Notes: generated from the sequence alone by a model not told the origin. DNA of 64,000 nucleotides from Agromyces luteolus (GCF_009729855.1 NZ_WODA01000007.1:62001-126000), one strand, 5' to 3'; shown: positions 25,698-35,498, counted from the stretch's first letter. Translations and numbers: made by a program.

Positions 25698-27323
25698 TCA
25701 CGACAGCGCGACCGCCTTGGCCGCCCGCTCGCCCGACTCGACCGCGCCGTTCAGGAAGCCGAAGTAGTAGACGCTCGTGTGCTCGCCCGCGAAGTGCACG
25801 TTGCCCTCGGGCACCGCGGCGACGCCGAAGAGCTCGGTGTACTGTCCGGGGCGCTGGCACGTGTACGCGCCCTTCGACCACGGGTGCGCCCACCAGAAGT
25901 CGCGATAGGAACGACCCGTGTACGCCGCGGTCACCCCGGGGAAGATCGGCTCGAGCTGCGCGAGGTACGCGTTCACCTGCGCGGCGGGGGCGACGCCGAA
26001 GGGATCGCCCTTCCACGCCTTGACCTGGTCGCCGGACGGGAAGAAGTTGAACACGCCCGCGGGCAGCGGCTGGTCGGCCGTGTCGTCCCAGCCGCACTGG
26101 AAGCCCCCCTTGTTCGTGTACGTCGCGCCGCCGTAGCCCTGCTCGACCCACGGCCGACGCGAGAGCTCGACGTGGATCTTCGAGTTCGCGCCGAGGCCGA
26201 CCTCGGCGATCGCGCGGCGCTTCAGCGCCGAGAAGCCCGACTGCGAGAGGTCGCAGTCCTTCAGCGTCGTGAACGGCAGCGCGAGGATCGCGCGGTCGGC
26301 GACGACGTCGACGGTGGAGTTGCCCGAGCGGAAGCTCAGCCGCACGGTGCCGTCCGCGAGCTGCGCGACGGCGACGAGACGGCGGCCGTACTGCACCGTG
26401 CCGGCCGGGAGCTGGTCGATCATGCGCGAGACCAGCAGGTCGTTGCCGCCGCGCACGGTGTACTTCTCGTCCGCGCCGTTCACGGGCGAGAGGCTGTTCT
26501 GCGAGTTCCAGCCGAGCAGGTACACGAGGTTCAGCGCGGACTGCTCGTGGGGTTCGAGGCCGTACTCGGCCATCACGTTCGACTGCATGAGCTTGGCGAA
26601 CGGGCTCGCGAGCCCGCCGGGGACCTTCTGCTCCAGCCACTCGTCGACGGTCATGCGGTCGAGCGCGACGCCCGCCGCGGTCTGCGAGTCGTAGGTCTGG
26701 CAGTACGGCGCGGCCGCGAGGTCGGACTTGAACGCCTGGTGGACCGCGCCCCAGTCCTCGTTCGCGTCGTCGTACGGGTAGTCGACGCCGTCGATCCAGT
26801 ACCTGTCCTCCCAGCCCTGGTAGCTGCCGCCGGCCACGACGTCGAGGCTCAGGCCGAGGTTGGAGGCGAGGTTGCGGGTCGCGTTGTGGTCGGTGTTGAT
26901 GAGCGCTCCGCCGTGCTCGACGACGAAGCCGTTCGAGAAGTGGTCGCGGAGCGACCAGCAGCGGCCGCCGGCCCGGGTGTCCGCCTCGTACACCGTCGAG
27001 GCGATGCCCTTGACGCGCCACAGCCAGTGGGCCGCGCGGAGCCCGGCGAGGCCCGCGCCGACGACGGCGACGCGCGGTGCGGTCGGCTTCGCGGCGCTCG
27101 CCGCGTGCGCGGGCCCGGCCATCGCCAGTGCGGCTCCGGCGCCGAGTGCGGCGCCCGAGCGGAGCAGCGCGCGGCGCGAGATGCCGCCCGAGCCGGGCGG
27201 ATCCTCGCCGGCACGGCCGAGCACGTCGTCGACGGGCACGCCCGTGCGCTCGGATTCGGCGTGGGCGCGGAGGATCCGCCCGATGCGCGCCGTGGTGGGG
27301 GTGGTGCCCATTCGTCCTGCCAT
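25698..27323 (-). CDS. Flavin monoamine oxidase family protein, Tat-exported
   Basis: A 541-residue FAD-dependent amine oxidase. A twin-arginine motif SRRALLRSG (Arg50-Arg51) and hydrophobic stretch ending PAHAAS predict Tat export with bound flavin. The Rossmann motif VVGAGLAGL (87-95) binds ADP. The RAGGRCWSL block and C-terminal HFAGEHTSVYYFGFLNGAVESG are the amine oxidase signature. Likely substrates are polyamines or other primary amines, but I cannot choose between them. GAGG lies upstream of ATG 27323. Divergent from an XRE-cupin regulator, which is the arrangement seen for amine-catabolism regulators such as PuuR. Confidence 0.9.
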   Translation of the reverse strand: MAGRMGTTPTTARIGRILRAHAESERTGVPVDDVLGRAGEDPPGSGGISRRALLRSGAALGAGAALAMAGPAHAASAAKPTAPRVAVVGAGLAGLRAAHWLWRVKGIASTVYEADTRAGGRCWSLRDHFSNGFVVEHGGALINTDHNATRNLASNLGLSLDVVAGGSYQGWEDRYWIDGVDYPYDDANEDWGAVHQAFKSDLAAAPYCQTYDSQTAAGVALDRMTVDEWLEQKVPGGLASPFAKLMQSNVMAEYGLEPHEQSALNLVYLLGWNSQNSLSPVNGADEKYTVRGGNDLLVSRMIDQLPAGTVQYGRRLVAVAQLADGTVRLSFRSGNSTVDVVADRAILALPFTTLKDCDLSQSGFSALKRRAIAEVGLGANSKIHVELSRRPWVEQGYGGATYTNKGGFQCGWDDTADQPLPAGVFNFFPSGDQVKAWKGDPFGVAPAAQVNAYLAQLEPIFPGVTAAYTGRSYRDFWWAHPWSKGAYTCQRPGQYTELFGVAAVPEGNVHFAGEHTSVYYFGFLNGAVESGERAAKAVALS

Positions 27324-27359
27324 GATGAGAGCCTCGCGATCCGGTGAAGTGGGGAGGAG

Positions 27360-27396
27360 TGCTGCTTAACATGTTGCGTAGTGTTATTGAGCAGCA
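27360..27396. promoter_or_regulatory. AT-rich candidate operator between amine oxidase and XRE-cupin regulator
   Basis: The most A+T-rich stretch in the area. TGCTGCT (27360-27366) and AGCAGCA near 27390-27396 form imperfect arms. AACATGTT (27368-27375) is a perfect 8-bp palindrome inside. Located 37 nt from the amine oxidase start and 48 nt from the regulator start. Confidence 0.5.
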
Positions 27397-27443
27397 ATCC
27401 ATGCGCGGCGTCAACACCCGATCGGGCGAGGGGAGCGATCGAC

Positions 27444-27998
27444 GTGGGCGATGAGGGCGTCGGCGAGCAGGTCCGCCGGTACCGCCGGGCCAGGCGGATG
27501 TCGCAGCGCGCGCTCGGCGCGCAGGCCGGCGTCACGTCGGGCTTCCTGAGCCAGCTCGAGACCGGTCGCGCGAACGCGAGCGTCGCCACGCTCCGGCGAC
27601 TCGCCGACGCGCTCGGCGTCTCCCTCGGCGACCTCGTGGCGCCCGGGCCCGTGCCCGCGGGCCGGGTCGTCCGAGCCGACCGGCGCCGCCGGTTCTCAGC
27701 GAGCGACGGCATGGTGAAGTGGTTCCTCACCGAGCCGCCGCACGGCCACGTGGAGATGTACGCGGTCACGATCGAGCCCGGCGGCTCGACCGGCCCCCGG
27801 CAGTACCGTCACGGCGACGCGGAGGAGGTGATCCTCGTCATCGCCGGCGCGGTCCGCGTGGAACTCGAGGACGAGGCCTACGACCTCGGCCCGGGCGACA
27901 GCATCGTGTTCCCGACCAGCACGCCCCACCGCGTCGCGAACCTCGGCGACGCCGACGCCGAGCTCGTGTGGGTGAACTCGCCGCCGACGCCCGAGTGA
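27444..27998 (+). CDS. XRE-family regulator with cupin sensor domain
   Basis: A 184-residue regulator: an N-terminal helix-turn-helix (about 8-60, SQRALGAQAGVTSGFLSQLE) and a C-terminal cupin_2 barrel (about 105-180). Cupin motifs are seen at HGDAEEVILVIAGAV and the final PTSTPHRVANLGD. This is the PuuR/SutR architecture, usually a repressor of an adjacent catabolic gene with a small ligand in the cupin. GTG 27444 is chosen because GAGGGGAG lies about 10 nt upstream; an in-frame ATG at 27381 lies inside the putative operator. The obvious target is the divergent amine oxidase gene. Confidence 0.88.
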   Translation: MGDEGVGEQVRRYRRARRMSQRALGAQAGVTSGFLSQLETGRANASVATLRRLADALGVSLGDLVAPGPVPAGRVVRADRRRRFSASDGMVKWFLTEPPHGHVEMYAVTIEPGGSTGPRQYRHGDAEEVILVIAGAVRVELEDEAYDLGPGDSIVFPTSTPHRVANLGDADAELVWVNSPPTPE

Positions 27999-28025
27999 CC
28001 GCTCCGCGGCCCGGTGCGGTCCGGC

Positions 28026-29531
28026 TCAGTCGTCGTGGTGCAGGTGGTCGCGGTGCTTCTCCGCCTGGTGCGACGCCGTCGACACGTCGATCGGGCCGGT
28101 GACCGAGCGCTCGTCGACCCAGCACTCGATGCCCGAGACGTCCGGGAGCAGGTCGCGCGTGAAGACCGGGTCGCGGCCGTGCCGACGCTGGCTCGTGTAG
28201 TCGTGCAGGAGCCGGAACGCGATGCCCGAGAGGAGCGCGATCGCGATGAGGTTCACGATCGCCATGAGCCCCATCACCCCGTCGGCGGTGTTCCAGACGA
28301 GATCGGAGGCGGCGACCGAGCCGACGAAGATCGCCACGACGACGAGCGACCGGTAGGTCGTGAGCAGCCAGGGCTTCGGCGAGATGAACTCGATGTTCGA
28401 CTCGCCGTAGTAGTAGTTGCCGAGGATCGAGCTGAACGCGAGCAGGAACACGACGATCGTGAGCAGGATGCTCGCCCACGGGCCGAGGTTGGCGACCATC
28501 GCATCCTGCGTGAGGCCGATGCCGCGCTCGGCGGACGCCAGGTCGGGGTTCGACACGAGGATGATGAACGCGGTGATCGTGCACACGAGGAACGTGTCGA
28601 AGTAGACGCCGAGGGTCTGGACGAGACCCTGCTTGACCGGGTGCGTGACCGCCGCGCTCGCGCCCGCGTTCGGCGCCGAGCCGAGGCCCGCCTCGTTGGA
28701 GAACATGCCGCGCTTGACGCCGGTGAGGATGATCGTGCCGAGCGTCGCGCCGACGACCTCGTTGAAGCCGAAGGCCTCCGTGAAGATCGAGGCGAACACC
28801 TCGGGCAGGCGCGTGATGTTCATCGCCACGATGATGAGGCCGACGAGCAGGTACAGCAGCGCCATGAGCGGCACGACCGCCTGCGTGACGTGCGCGATGC
28901 GGCGCACGCCGCCGAAGACGACGAGCCCGGTGAGCACCGCGAGCACGGCCCCGGCGACCCAGGCGATCCACTCGCCGCCGCCGTCGGGCGCGACCGCGCC
29001 CGTCAGCGACGCGCTGATGGTGTTCGCCTGCAGCGACGAGAACGCGAACGGGAAGCAGACGATGAGGATCACGGCGAAGAGGATGCCGGCCCAGCGCGCC
29101 TTGAGCCCCCGCTCGATGTAGTACGCGGGTCCACCGCGGAAGCCGTCCTTGTCGCGGACCTTGAAGAGCTGTCCGAGGCTCGACTCCACGAACGCGGACG
29201 CGCCGCCGATGAAGGCCATGAGCCACATCCAGAAGATCGCCCCGGGCCCGCCGATCGCGATCGCCGTGCCGACTCCGGCGATGTTGCCGACGCCGACGCG
29301 GGAGGCCGCGGAGATCGTGAACGCCTGGAAGGCGGACACGGACTGCGGCTCGCCGGACTCGTCGCGCGGGGTCTTGTCGGTGAGGGTCCGGAACATCTCG
29401 GGGATGAGGCGGAACTGCACGACGCCGGAGCGCACCGTGAAGTAGAGGCCGAGCAGCACCACGACGGGCAGCACGATCCAGGTCCAGAGCGTGTCGCCCG
29501 CGGCGAGCACGAGGTCGTTGAGCGCGTCCAT
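28026..29531 (-). CDS. Alanine/glycine:cation symporter family protein (AGCS)
   Basis: A 501-residue secondary transporter with 10-11 membrane helices that imports alanine or glycine with sodium. Family signatures are SRVGVGNIAGVGTAIAIGG (helix 2-3 region), GGPAYYIERGL, RGMFSNEAGLGSAPNA and TAFIIL. The C-terminus ends in a His/Asp-rich tail (HRDHLHHDD), which is unusual. ATG 29531 starts the first conserved segment; no good Shine-Dalgarno sequence is present, and a weak CATGCT box lies 6 nt upstream, so it may be leaderless. It is divergent from nusA and convergent with the XRE-cupin gene. Confidence 0.92.
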   Translation of the reverse strand: MDALNDLVLAAGDTLWTWIVLPVVVLLGLYFTVRSGVVQFRLIPEMFRTLTDKTPRDESGEPQSVSAFQAFTISAASRVGVGNIAGVGTAIAIGGPGAIFWMWLMAFIGGASAFVESSLGQLFKVRDKDGFRGGPAYYIERGLKARWAGILFAVILIVCFPFAFSSLQANTISASLTGAVAPDGGGEWIAWVAGAVLAVLTGLVVFGGVRRIAHVTQAVVPLMALLYLLVGLIIVAMNITRLPEVFASIFTEAFGFNEVVGATLGTIILTGVKRGMFSNEAGLGSAPNAGASAAVTHPVKQGLVQTLGVYFDTFLVCTITAFIILVSNPDLASAERGIGLTQDAMVANLGPWASILLTIVVFLLAFSSILGNYYYGESNIEFISPKPWLLTTYRSLVVVAIFVGSVAASDLVWNTADGVMGLMAIVNLIAIALLSGIAFRLLHDYTSQRRHGRDPVFTRDLLPDVSGIECWVDERSVTGPIDVSTASHQAEKHRDHLHHDD

Positions 29532-29640
29532 CCGCCAAGCATGGCAGGCGAGGCGAGCGTTCCTCGGGAACCCGGACGAATCGGCGTGGTCGGGCGCGGG
29601 CGGACCTCGCCGGAGCGCCGACGGAGCCCCCGGCATCCGC

Positions 29641-29646
29641 TACGCT
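29641..29646 (+). promoter_or_regulatory. Candidate -10 box of nusA operon
   Basis: TACGCT about 57 nt before the nusA ATG; the leader contains a conventional AGAGGAGG ribosome binding site. rimP, which usually heads this operon, is absent here. Confidence 0.4.
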
Positions 29647-29702
29647 TGAGTGTTCCGCCCGAGAGGGGGAGGCGGACCGAGAGCTGAATAGAGGAGGCCG
29701 TA

Positions 29703-30701
29703 ATGGACATCGACCTCAGCGTGCTCCGCATGATGGAGCGCGAGAAGGAGATCCCGTTCGACGAACTGGTGCAGATCATCGAGCAGGCGATCCTGATGGC
29801 CTACCTCAAGCACACCAACCCCGGCCAGCACGGCCACGCGAACCCCAAGGGCGCCCGCGCCCACCTCGATCGCAAGACCGGGCACGTGTCGGTCTTCGTC
29901 CCGGAGTACGACGAGGAGGGGAACGTCGTCGGCGAGGCCGAGGACTCCCCGAGCGACTTCGGCCGCATCGCCGCCTTCGCCGCGAAGCAGGTCATCAACC
30001 AGCGCCTGCGCGACATCGCCGACGACGCCGTGCTCGGCGAGTTCCGCGGTCGCGAGGGCGACATCGTCGCGGGCGTCATCCAGCAGGGCCCGAACCCGCG
30101 CATGGTGCACATCGACCTCGGCACCGTCGAGGCGATCCTGCCGCCCGAGGAGCAGGTGCCCGGCGAGGAGTACCCGCACGGCCAGCGCATCCGCGTCTAC
30201 GTGACGAGCGTCGCGAAGGGTGCGAAGGGGCCGTCGATCACGGTCTCGCGCACGCACCCCGCGCTCGTCCGCAAGCTCTTCGCGCTCGAGGTGCCCGAGA
30301 TCGCCTCCGGGGTCGTCGAGATCGTCTCGCTCGCCCGCGAGGCCGGCCACCGCACGAAGATCGCCGTCCGCGCCAACCAGCCGGGCGTGAACGCCAAGGG
30401 CGCCTGCATCGGCGAGCTCGGGCAGCGGGTGCGCGCGGTCACGGCCGAACTCGGGAGCGAGAAGATCGACATCGTCGACTGGAACGAGGACCTCTCCACG
30501 TTCGTCGCCTCGGCGCTGTCGCCCGCGAAGGTGACGAGCTCGTACGTGATCGACGAGGGCACCCGCGCCGTCCGGGCGCTCGTGCCCGACTACCAGCTCT
30601 CGCTCGCCATCGGCAAGGAGGGCCAGAACGCCCGCCTCGCCGCCAAGCTCACCGGCGCGAAGATCGACATCCAGCCCGACTCGATCCTCGACCAGGCGTG
30701 A
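29703..30701 (+). CDS. nusA: Transcription termination/antitermination protein NusA
   Basis: RNA-polymerase-binding elongation factor, 332 residues, the usual actinobacterial length without C-terminal acidic repeats. An N-terminal polymerase-binding domain (1-110) is followed by an S1 domain (about 115-185) and two KH domains. The KH signatures are GACIGELGQRVRAV and LAIGKEGQNARLAAKLTG. A strong AGAGGAGG lies upstream of the ATG. ylxR and infB follow in the conserved order. rimP, which normally precedes nusA, is not present in the window. Confidence 0.97.
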   Translation: MDIDLSVLRMMEREKEIPFDELVQIIEQAILMAYLKHTNPGQHGHANPKGARAHLDRKTGHVSVFVPEYDEEGNVVGEAEDSPSDFGRIAAFAAKQVINQRLRDIADDAVLGEFRGREGDIVAGVIQQGPNPRMVHIDLGTVEAILPPEEQVPGEEYPHGQRIRVYVTSVAKGAKGPSITVSRTHPALVRKLFALEVPEIASGVVEIVSLAREAGHRTKIAVRANQPGVNAKGACIGELGQRVRAVTAELGSEKIDIVDWNEDLSTFVASALSPAKVTSSYVIDEGTRAVRALVPDYQLSLAIGKEGQNARLAAKLTGAKIDIQPDSILDQA

Positions 30702-30755
30702 GGCTCGCCGCCCACCGCGTCGGTGGTCGGGGGACGCCCAGCGTGGAGGTGTAGG

Positions 30756-31001
30756 ATGGATCCGGTCAGAACGTGCATCGGATGCCGTTCGCGCGCCCCG
30801 CGGTCCTCGCTTCTGAGGGTCGTCGCCCAGCACACCAGAGTCCTCGCCGACACGTCGGCGGTGCTCCCCGGGCGCGGCGCATGGCTGCATCCGACGCTCG
30901 AGTGCTTCCGACTCGCCCAGCGACGGCGCGCCTTCGGGCGCGCGCTTCGCGTGAGCGGCGAGCTGGACACATCCGATGTAGAGAACAGGCTGAACGGCTA
31001 A
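30756..31001 (+). CDS. ylxR: YlxR family (RnpM) RNA-binding protein
   Basis: An 81-residue protein with the YlxR signature MDPVRTCIGCR at the start and GRGAWLHPTLECFRLA in the middle. Family members bind RNA; the Bacillus protein modulates RNase P. It sits in its conserved place between nusA and infB. ATG 30756 is chosen because GGAGG lies 10 nt upstream and the family starts there. Confidence 0.92.
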   Translation: MDPVRTCIGCRSRAPRSSLLRVVAQHTRVLADTSAVLPGRGAWLHPTLECFRLAQRRRAFGRALRVSGELDTSDVENRLNG

Positions 31002-31089
31002 TGGACAACTCATGAGCGGCTCGAAATGAGACCCGTCCGCCATTGATGGTCCGCCCCTGTCCCGGGGTCGGACCCGGAACAGGAGAGAA

Positions 31090-33879
31090 GTGGCTGCCAA
31101 ACCACGCGTACACGAGATCGCCAGCGAACTCGGCGTCGACAGCAAGGTCGCGCTCGAGAAGCTGAAGGAGATGGGCGAATACGTCAAGGGCCCGTCGTCC
31201 TCGATCGAACCCCCCGTCGCACGTCGCCTCCGGGCCGCCCTCGAGGGCGCCGGCGCGGCGAGCAAGCCGGCACCGGCGCCCAAGCCGGCCGCCGCTGCGA
31301 AGCCCGGCCCCAAGCCGGCGCCGAAGCCCGCGGCCGCGCCGTCCACCGACGCTCCCATGAGCGTCGCCGAGCGCCAGGCCGAGGCCGAGAAGAAGGCCGC
31401 GGCCGCGGCCGCCGAGAAGCAGGCCGCGCCCGCGGCATCCGCCGAGCCCGCGGCGCCGACCGCGCCGCGCCCCGGCGCCGCGCCGAAGCCCGGTGCCCCG
31501 AAGCCGGCGGCCGACGTGGCGCGCCCCGGCGCGCCGAAGCCCGGCCAGAGCGCACCGCGACCGGGCGGTCCCCGCCCCGGAGCGCCGCGCCCCGGCAACA
31601 ACCCGTACTCGAGCTCGCAGGGCATGGGCCAGCGCCCGAGCCAGCCGCGCCCGGGCAACAACCCGTTCTCCAGCTCGCAGGGCATGGGCCAGCGCCCGAC
31701 CCCGGGCAACATCCCGCGGCCGCAGCCCCCGCGTCCCGGTTCGCCGCGCCCCGGCGCCCCGCGTCCGGGCGGTGGCGGCGGCGGCGGTCGTCCCGGCGGC
31801 TTCCAGCGCCCCGGCGGCGGTGGCGGCGGCCAGCGGCCCGGCGGCGGCGCCGGCGGCGGCTTCCGTCCGGGCGGTGCGCCCGGCGGCGGCTTCGGCGGTC
31901 CGCGTCCCGGTGGCGGCGGCGGTCGCGGTCGCGGCCCCGGCGGCGGCACGGCCGGTGCGTTCGGTCGCGGCGGCGGCAAGAGCAAGGCCCGCAAGTCCAA
32001 GCGGACGAAGCGGCAGGAATTCGAGATGCGGGAGGCCCCGTCGCTGGGCGGCGTGAGCGTCCCGCGCGGCGACGGCAACACCGTCATCCGCCTGCGCCGC
32101 GGCGCCTCGATCTCCGACTTCGCCGACAAGATCGACGCGAACCCCGGTTCGCTCGTGACCGTGCTGTTCCACCTCGGTGAGATGGCGACGGCGACCGAGT
32201 CGCTCGACGAGGCCACCTTCGAGGTGCTCGGCGCCGAGCTCGGCTACAAGATCCAGGTCGTCTCCCCGGAGGACGAGGACAAGGAGCTCCTCGAGGGCTT
32301 CGACATCGACCTCGACGCCGAGGAGGCCGAGGAGTCCGACGAGGACCTGCAGGCGCGACCGCCCGTCGTGACCGTCATGGGCCACGTCGACCACGGCAAG
32401 ACGCGACTGCTCGACGCCATCCGCAACGCGAACGTCGTCGCGGGCGAGGCCGGCGGCATCACCCAGCACATCGGTGCGTACCAGGTGCACACCGAGCACG
32501 ATGGGCTGGACCGCGCGATCACCTTCATCGACACCCCGGGTCACGAGGCGTTCACCGCCATGCGTGCCCGTGGTGCCCAGGTGACCGACATCGCGATCCT
32601 CGTGGTCGCGGCCGACGACGGCATCATGCCGCAGACGGTCGAGGCGCTGAACCACGCCCAGTCGGCGAACGTGCCGATCGTGGTCGCGGTGAACAAGATC
32701 GACAAGCCCGACGCCAACCCCGCCAAGGTGCGCCAGCAGCTCACCGAGTTCGGGCTCGTGGCCGAGGAGTACGGCGGCGACGTCCTGTTCGTCGACGTGT
32801 CGGCGCGCGAGAACATCGGCATCCAGGAGCTGCTCGACGCGGTGCTCCTGACCGCCGACGCCGGGCTCGACCTGCGCGCGAACCCCGACAAGGACGCCCG
32901 AGGCGTGGCCATCGAGGCCAAGCTCGACAAGGGCCGCGGCGCCGTGGCGACCGTGCTCATCCAGTCGGGCACCCTCAAGGTCGGCGATGCGATCGTCGCG
33001 GGCACGGCGTACGGCCGCGTCCGCGCGATGAGCGACGAGAACGGCGAGCCCGTGGCCGCCGCGACGCCGTCGCGGCCGGTCCAGGTGCAGGGTCTCTCGA
33101 GCGTCCCGCGCGCCGGCGACACCTTCCTCGTCACCGAGGAGGACCGCACCGCCCGCCAGATCGCCGAGAAGCGCGAGGCCGCCGAGCGGAACGCCCAGCT
33201 GGCCAAGGCCCGCAAGCGCATCTCGCTCGAGGACTTCACGCGTGCGCTGGAGGAGGGCAAGGTCGAGGCGCTCAACCTCATCATCAAGGGCGACGTGTCG
33301 GGTGCCGTCGAGGCGCTCGAGGAGTCGCTGATGAAGATCGAGGTCGACGACTCGGTCCAGCTCCGCATCCTGCACCGCGGTGTGGGCGCCGTCACCGAGA
33401 GCGACATCGACCTCGCCACGATCGACAACGCGATCGTGATCGGGTTCAACGTCCGCCCCGACGTGAAGGCGCGCGAGCGCGCCGCCCGCGAGGGCGTCGA
33501 CGTGCGCTTCTACAACGTCATCTACAACGCGATCGACGACATCGAGAACTCGCTCAAGGGCATGCTCAAGCCCGAGTTCGAAGAGGTGCAGTCGGGTGTG
33601 GCCGAGATCCGCGAGGTGTTCCGCTCCTCGAAGTTCGGCAACATCGCCGGTGTCATCGTGCGGTCGGGAACGATCACGCGCAACGCCAAGGCACGCGTCA
33701 TCCGCGACGGCGTCGTGGTCGGCGACAACCTCGCGATCGAGTCGCTCCGCCGGTTCAAGGACGACGTCACCGAGGTCCGCACGGACTTCGAGGCGGGCAT
33801 CGGCCTCGGCAAGTACAACGACATCCAGGTCGGCGACGAGATCGAGACCGTCGAGATGCGCGAGAAGCCGCGGGCCTAG
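31090..33879 (+). CDS. infB: Translation initiation factor IF-2
   Basis: GTPase that places initiator tRNA on the 30S subunit, 929 residues. The N-terminal IF2_N domain (about 1-55) is followed by a long disordered Ala/Pro/Lys then Gly/Pro/Arg-rich region (about 60-300), typical of actinobacteria. This region includes a 60-bp tandem duplication. A second IF2_N-like helical domain lies at about 310-420. The G domain starts at G1 GHVDHGKT (431-438), with DTPGH and NKID following. Domains II, III and C2 complete the protein. The GTG start is 3 nt after AGGAGAGAA. Confidence 0.97.
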   Translation: MAAKPRVHEIASELGVDSKVALEKLKEMGEYVKGPSSSIEPPVARRLRAALEGAGAASKPAPAPKPAAAAKPGPKPAPKPAAAPSTDAPMSVAERQAEAEKKAAAAAAEKQAAPAASAEPAAPTAPRPGAAPKPGAPKPAADVARPGAPKPGQSAPRPGGPRPGAPRPGNNPYSSSQGMGQRPSQPRPGNNPFSSSQGMGQRPTPGNIPRPQPPRPGSPRPGAPRPGGGGGGGRPGGFQRPGGGGGGQRPGGGAGGGFRPGGAPGGGFGGPRPGGGGGRGRGPGGGTAGAFGRGGGKSKARKSKRTKRQEFEMREAPSLGGVSVPRGDGNTVIRLRRGASISDFADKIDANPGSLVTVLFHLGEMATATESLDEATFEVLGAELGYKIQVVSPEDEDKELLEGFDIDLDAEEAEESDEDLQARPPVVTVMGHVDHGKTRLLDAIRNANVVAGEAGGITQHIGAYQVHTEHDGLDRAITFIDTPGHEAFTAMRARGAQVTDIAILVVAADDGIMPQTVEALNHAQSANVPIVVAVNKIDKPDANPAKVRQQLTEFGLVAEEYGGDVLFVDVSARENIGIQELLDAVLLTADAGLDLRANPDKDARGVAIEAKLDKGRGAVATVLIQSGTLKVGDAIVAGTAYGRVRAMSDENGEPVAAATPSRPVQVQGLSSVPRAGDTFLVTEEDRTARQIAEKREAAERNAQLAKARKRISLEDFTRALEEGKVEALNLIIKGDVSGAVEALEESLMKIEVDDSVQLRILHRGVGAVTESDIDLATIDNAIVIGFNVRPDVKARERAAREGVDVRFYNVIYNAIDDIENSLKGMLKPEFEEVQSGVAEIREVFRSSKFGNIAGVIVRSGTITRNAKARVIRDGVVVGDNLAIESLRRFKDDVTEVRTDFEAGIGLGKYNDIQVGDEIETVEMREKPRA
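31586..31705 (+). repeat. 60-bp tandem duplication in infB
   Basis: Two in-frame copies, period 60 bp, each encoding RPGNNP(Y/F)[10 protein letters not shown]. They lie in the disordered N-terminal region of IF-2, where copy-number change would be tolerated. Confidence 0.75.
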
Positions 33880-34008
33880 GCCCTCGGTGCGGGGCCCCGT
33901 TCGTCGACACGATGAGCGGGGCCCCGACCCCTCCACCAGAACCGAAGGGACCGCTCCGGGCGACGCCGCAGCCGCGGCATCCGGGGCGGAACGGAAAGGC
34001 AGGCCATC

Positions 34009-34482
34009 ATGGCCGATCCGCAGCGGGCCAGGAAGCTGGCCGACCGCATCAAGGAGATCGTCGCGCGTCGCCTCGACAAGGGCCTCCGCGACCCGCGCCT
34101 CGGGTTCGTCACGATCACCGACGTCCGCGTCACCGGCGACCTCCAGCACGCGAGCATCTTCTACACCGTCTACGGCACCGACGAGGAGCGCCGCGACTCG
34201 GCGCTCGCGCTCAAGGCCGCGACGGGGATGCTGCGGAGCGAGGTCGGACGGAACATCACCGCCCGGCTCACCCCGACGCTCGAGTTCATCGCCGACGCGA
34301 TCCCCGAGAACGCGCAGCACATCGAGGACCTGCTCCGCGAGGCGCGCGAGCGCGACGCCGAGACCTCGGCGCTCGCGGCGGGCGCGCAGTACGCCGGCGA
34401 CGCCGACCCGTACCTCACGCCGCGCGACCTCGAGGCCGACGAGGACGAGGACCAAGTCGACGAGGAGTCCGCGGCGCGCTGA
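34009..34482 (+). CDS. rbfA: 30S ribosome-binding factor A
   Basis: Ribosome maturation factor, 157 residues, needed for 16S rRNA 5' end processing and cold adaptation. The KH-like fold is recognisable from ADRIKEIVARRLDKGLRDPRLGFVTITDVRVTGDLQHA and the C-terminal FIADAIPENAQHIEDLL; a Glu/Asp-rich tail follows. It is in the conserved position after infB, 129 nt away, with a GC stem-loop between them. AAAGGCAGG lies upstream of the ATG. Confidence 0.95.
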   Translation: MADPQRARKLADRIKEIVARRLDKGLRDPRLGFVTITDVRVTGDLQHASIFYTVYGTDEERRDSALALKAATGMLRSEVGRNITARLTPTLEFIADAIPENAQHIEDLLREARERDAETSALAAGAQYAGDADPYLTPRDLEADEDEDQVDEESAAR

Positions 34483-34510
34483 CGCCGGGGCCCGGCATCC
34501 GCCCGTCCGC

Positions 34511-35431
34511 CTACCCGACCTCCGGCGGACGGCCGAGCAGCGCGTCGCGCGCCTCGGCCATCCGTGCGCGGAGCGCGGCGATGAACGCGACCGCCGTCGG
34601 CTGCCGCAGCGCCTCGGGGCGGCACACGAGCCAATAGGGGAGGCGCTCCTCGATCTCCTCCGGGAAGAGCCGGACGAGGTCGTCGTGCGGGTCCGCCAGG
34701 AACGCGGGGAGCAGTCCGAAGCCGGCGCCGGCGCGCGTCGCGTCGACGTGGACGTAGACGTTGGTGCTCGACACCGCGTCGATCATCCCGCGGGTCGAGC
34801 GGCGCGCCGCGTCGAGCGCGTCCACCTGCAGCATCGACTCGATGAAGTAGACGAGGGGCTCCCCGGCGAGGGCCTCGACGGAGGCGGGCAGCCCGCGCCT
34901 GGCGAGCAGGCCGCGGCTCGCGTAGAGGCCGAGCACGTAGTCGCCCAGGTGGATCGCCTCGGCGCGGTGCACGTGGGGCCGGCCGACGACGACCTCGAGG
35001 TCGACGCCGACGCGCTGCTGGGCGGCGCGCCTCGTCGCGGCCACGATCTCGAGCGAGACATCCGGATGCCGCGCGCGGAGCGCCGCCATCGCGGGCGAGG
35101 CGATGAATCCGCTGAAGCCGTCCGTCGCCGACAGGCGCACGACGCCGGCCAGGGTCGGCTCGGCGGGGGAGAGGCGTCGCAGCGCCTGCTCGACGTCCTC
35201 CGCGGCGGCGAGCGCGTGCTCGCCGAGCGGCGTCAGCACCCATCCGGCGGCGCCCCGGACGAGCACCCGCCCCCCGAGCGCCTGCTCGAGCGCGTCGATG
35301 CGACGGGCGATCGTCGTGTGGTTCAGGCCGAGCCGGTTCCCCGCGCCGGTGTACCGGCCCTCGCGGGCGACGGCGAGCAGGATGATGAGGTCGTCGGCGC
35401 TCGGCGTCCGGCGCAGCGGTGCGGCAGGCAT
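34511..35431 (-). CDS. LysR family transcriptional regulator
   Basis: A 306-residue regulator with an N-terminal winged helix-turn-helix (about 10-68, LIILLAVAREGRYTGAGNRLGLNHTT) and a LysR substrate-binding domain. ATG 35431 is preferred; an in-frame ATG at 35470 would add 13 residues but lies inside the inverted-repeat region between this gene and the transporter. It is divergent from an MHS-family transporter, the classical arrangement for a LysR activator and its target. The effector is probably the transported organic acid (inference). Confidence 0.9.
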   Translation of the reverse strand: MPAAPLRRTPSADDLIILLAVAREGRYTGAGNRLGLNHTTIARRIDALEQALGGRVLVRGAAGWVLTPLGEHALAAAEDVEQALRRLSPAEPTLAGVVRLSATDGFSGFIASPAMAALRARHPDVSLEIVAATRRAAQQRVGVDLEVVVGRPHVHRAEAIHLGDYVLGLYASRGLLARRGLPASVEALAGEPLVYFIESMLQVDALDAARRSTRGMIDAVSSTNVYVHVDATRAGAGFGLLPAFLADPHDDLVRLFPEEIEERLPYWLVCRPEALRQPTAVAFIAALRARMAEARDALLGRPPEVG

Positions 35432-35498
35432 CTGTGCAGTTTCGCACAGTGCCGGTGCGATGTTCGCCATTGGACTGCACAGGCGCGCACGCGAAACT
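35432..35498. promoter_or_regulatory. Candidate LysR binding region with two interlocked inverted repeats
   Basis: CTGTGCAGT (35432-35440) and ACTGCACAG (35474-35482) are exact inverted repeats. AGTTTCGC (35439-35446) and GCGAAACT (35491-35498) form a second exact pair. TGTGC...GCACA (35433-35448) is a local T-N-A type LysR half-palindrome. All lie between the divergent LysR and transporter genes. Confidence 0.55.

Noticed and set aside
31561-31980. Collagen-like or mobile repeat in infB
   Set aside because: Gly/Pro/Arg-rich disorder at this place is normal for actinobacterial IF-2; only the 60-bp duplication is kept as a repeat.
30766-34455. 1229-residue minus-strand open frame opposite infB
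   Set aside because: It mirrors the infB codon pattern and contains only Leu/Asp/Arg/Val runs typical of antisense shadows.
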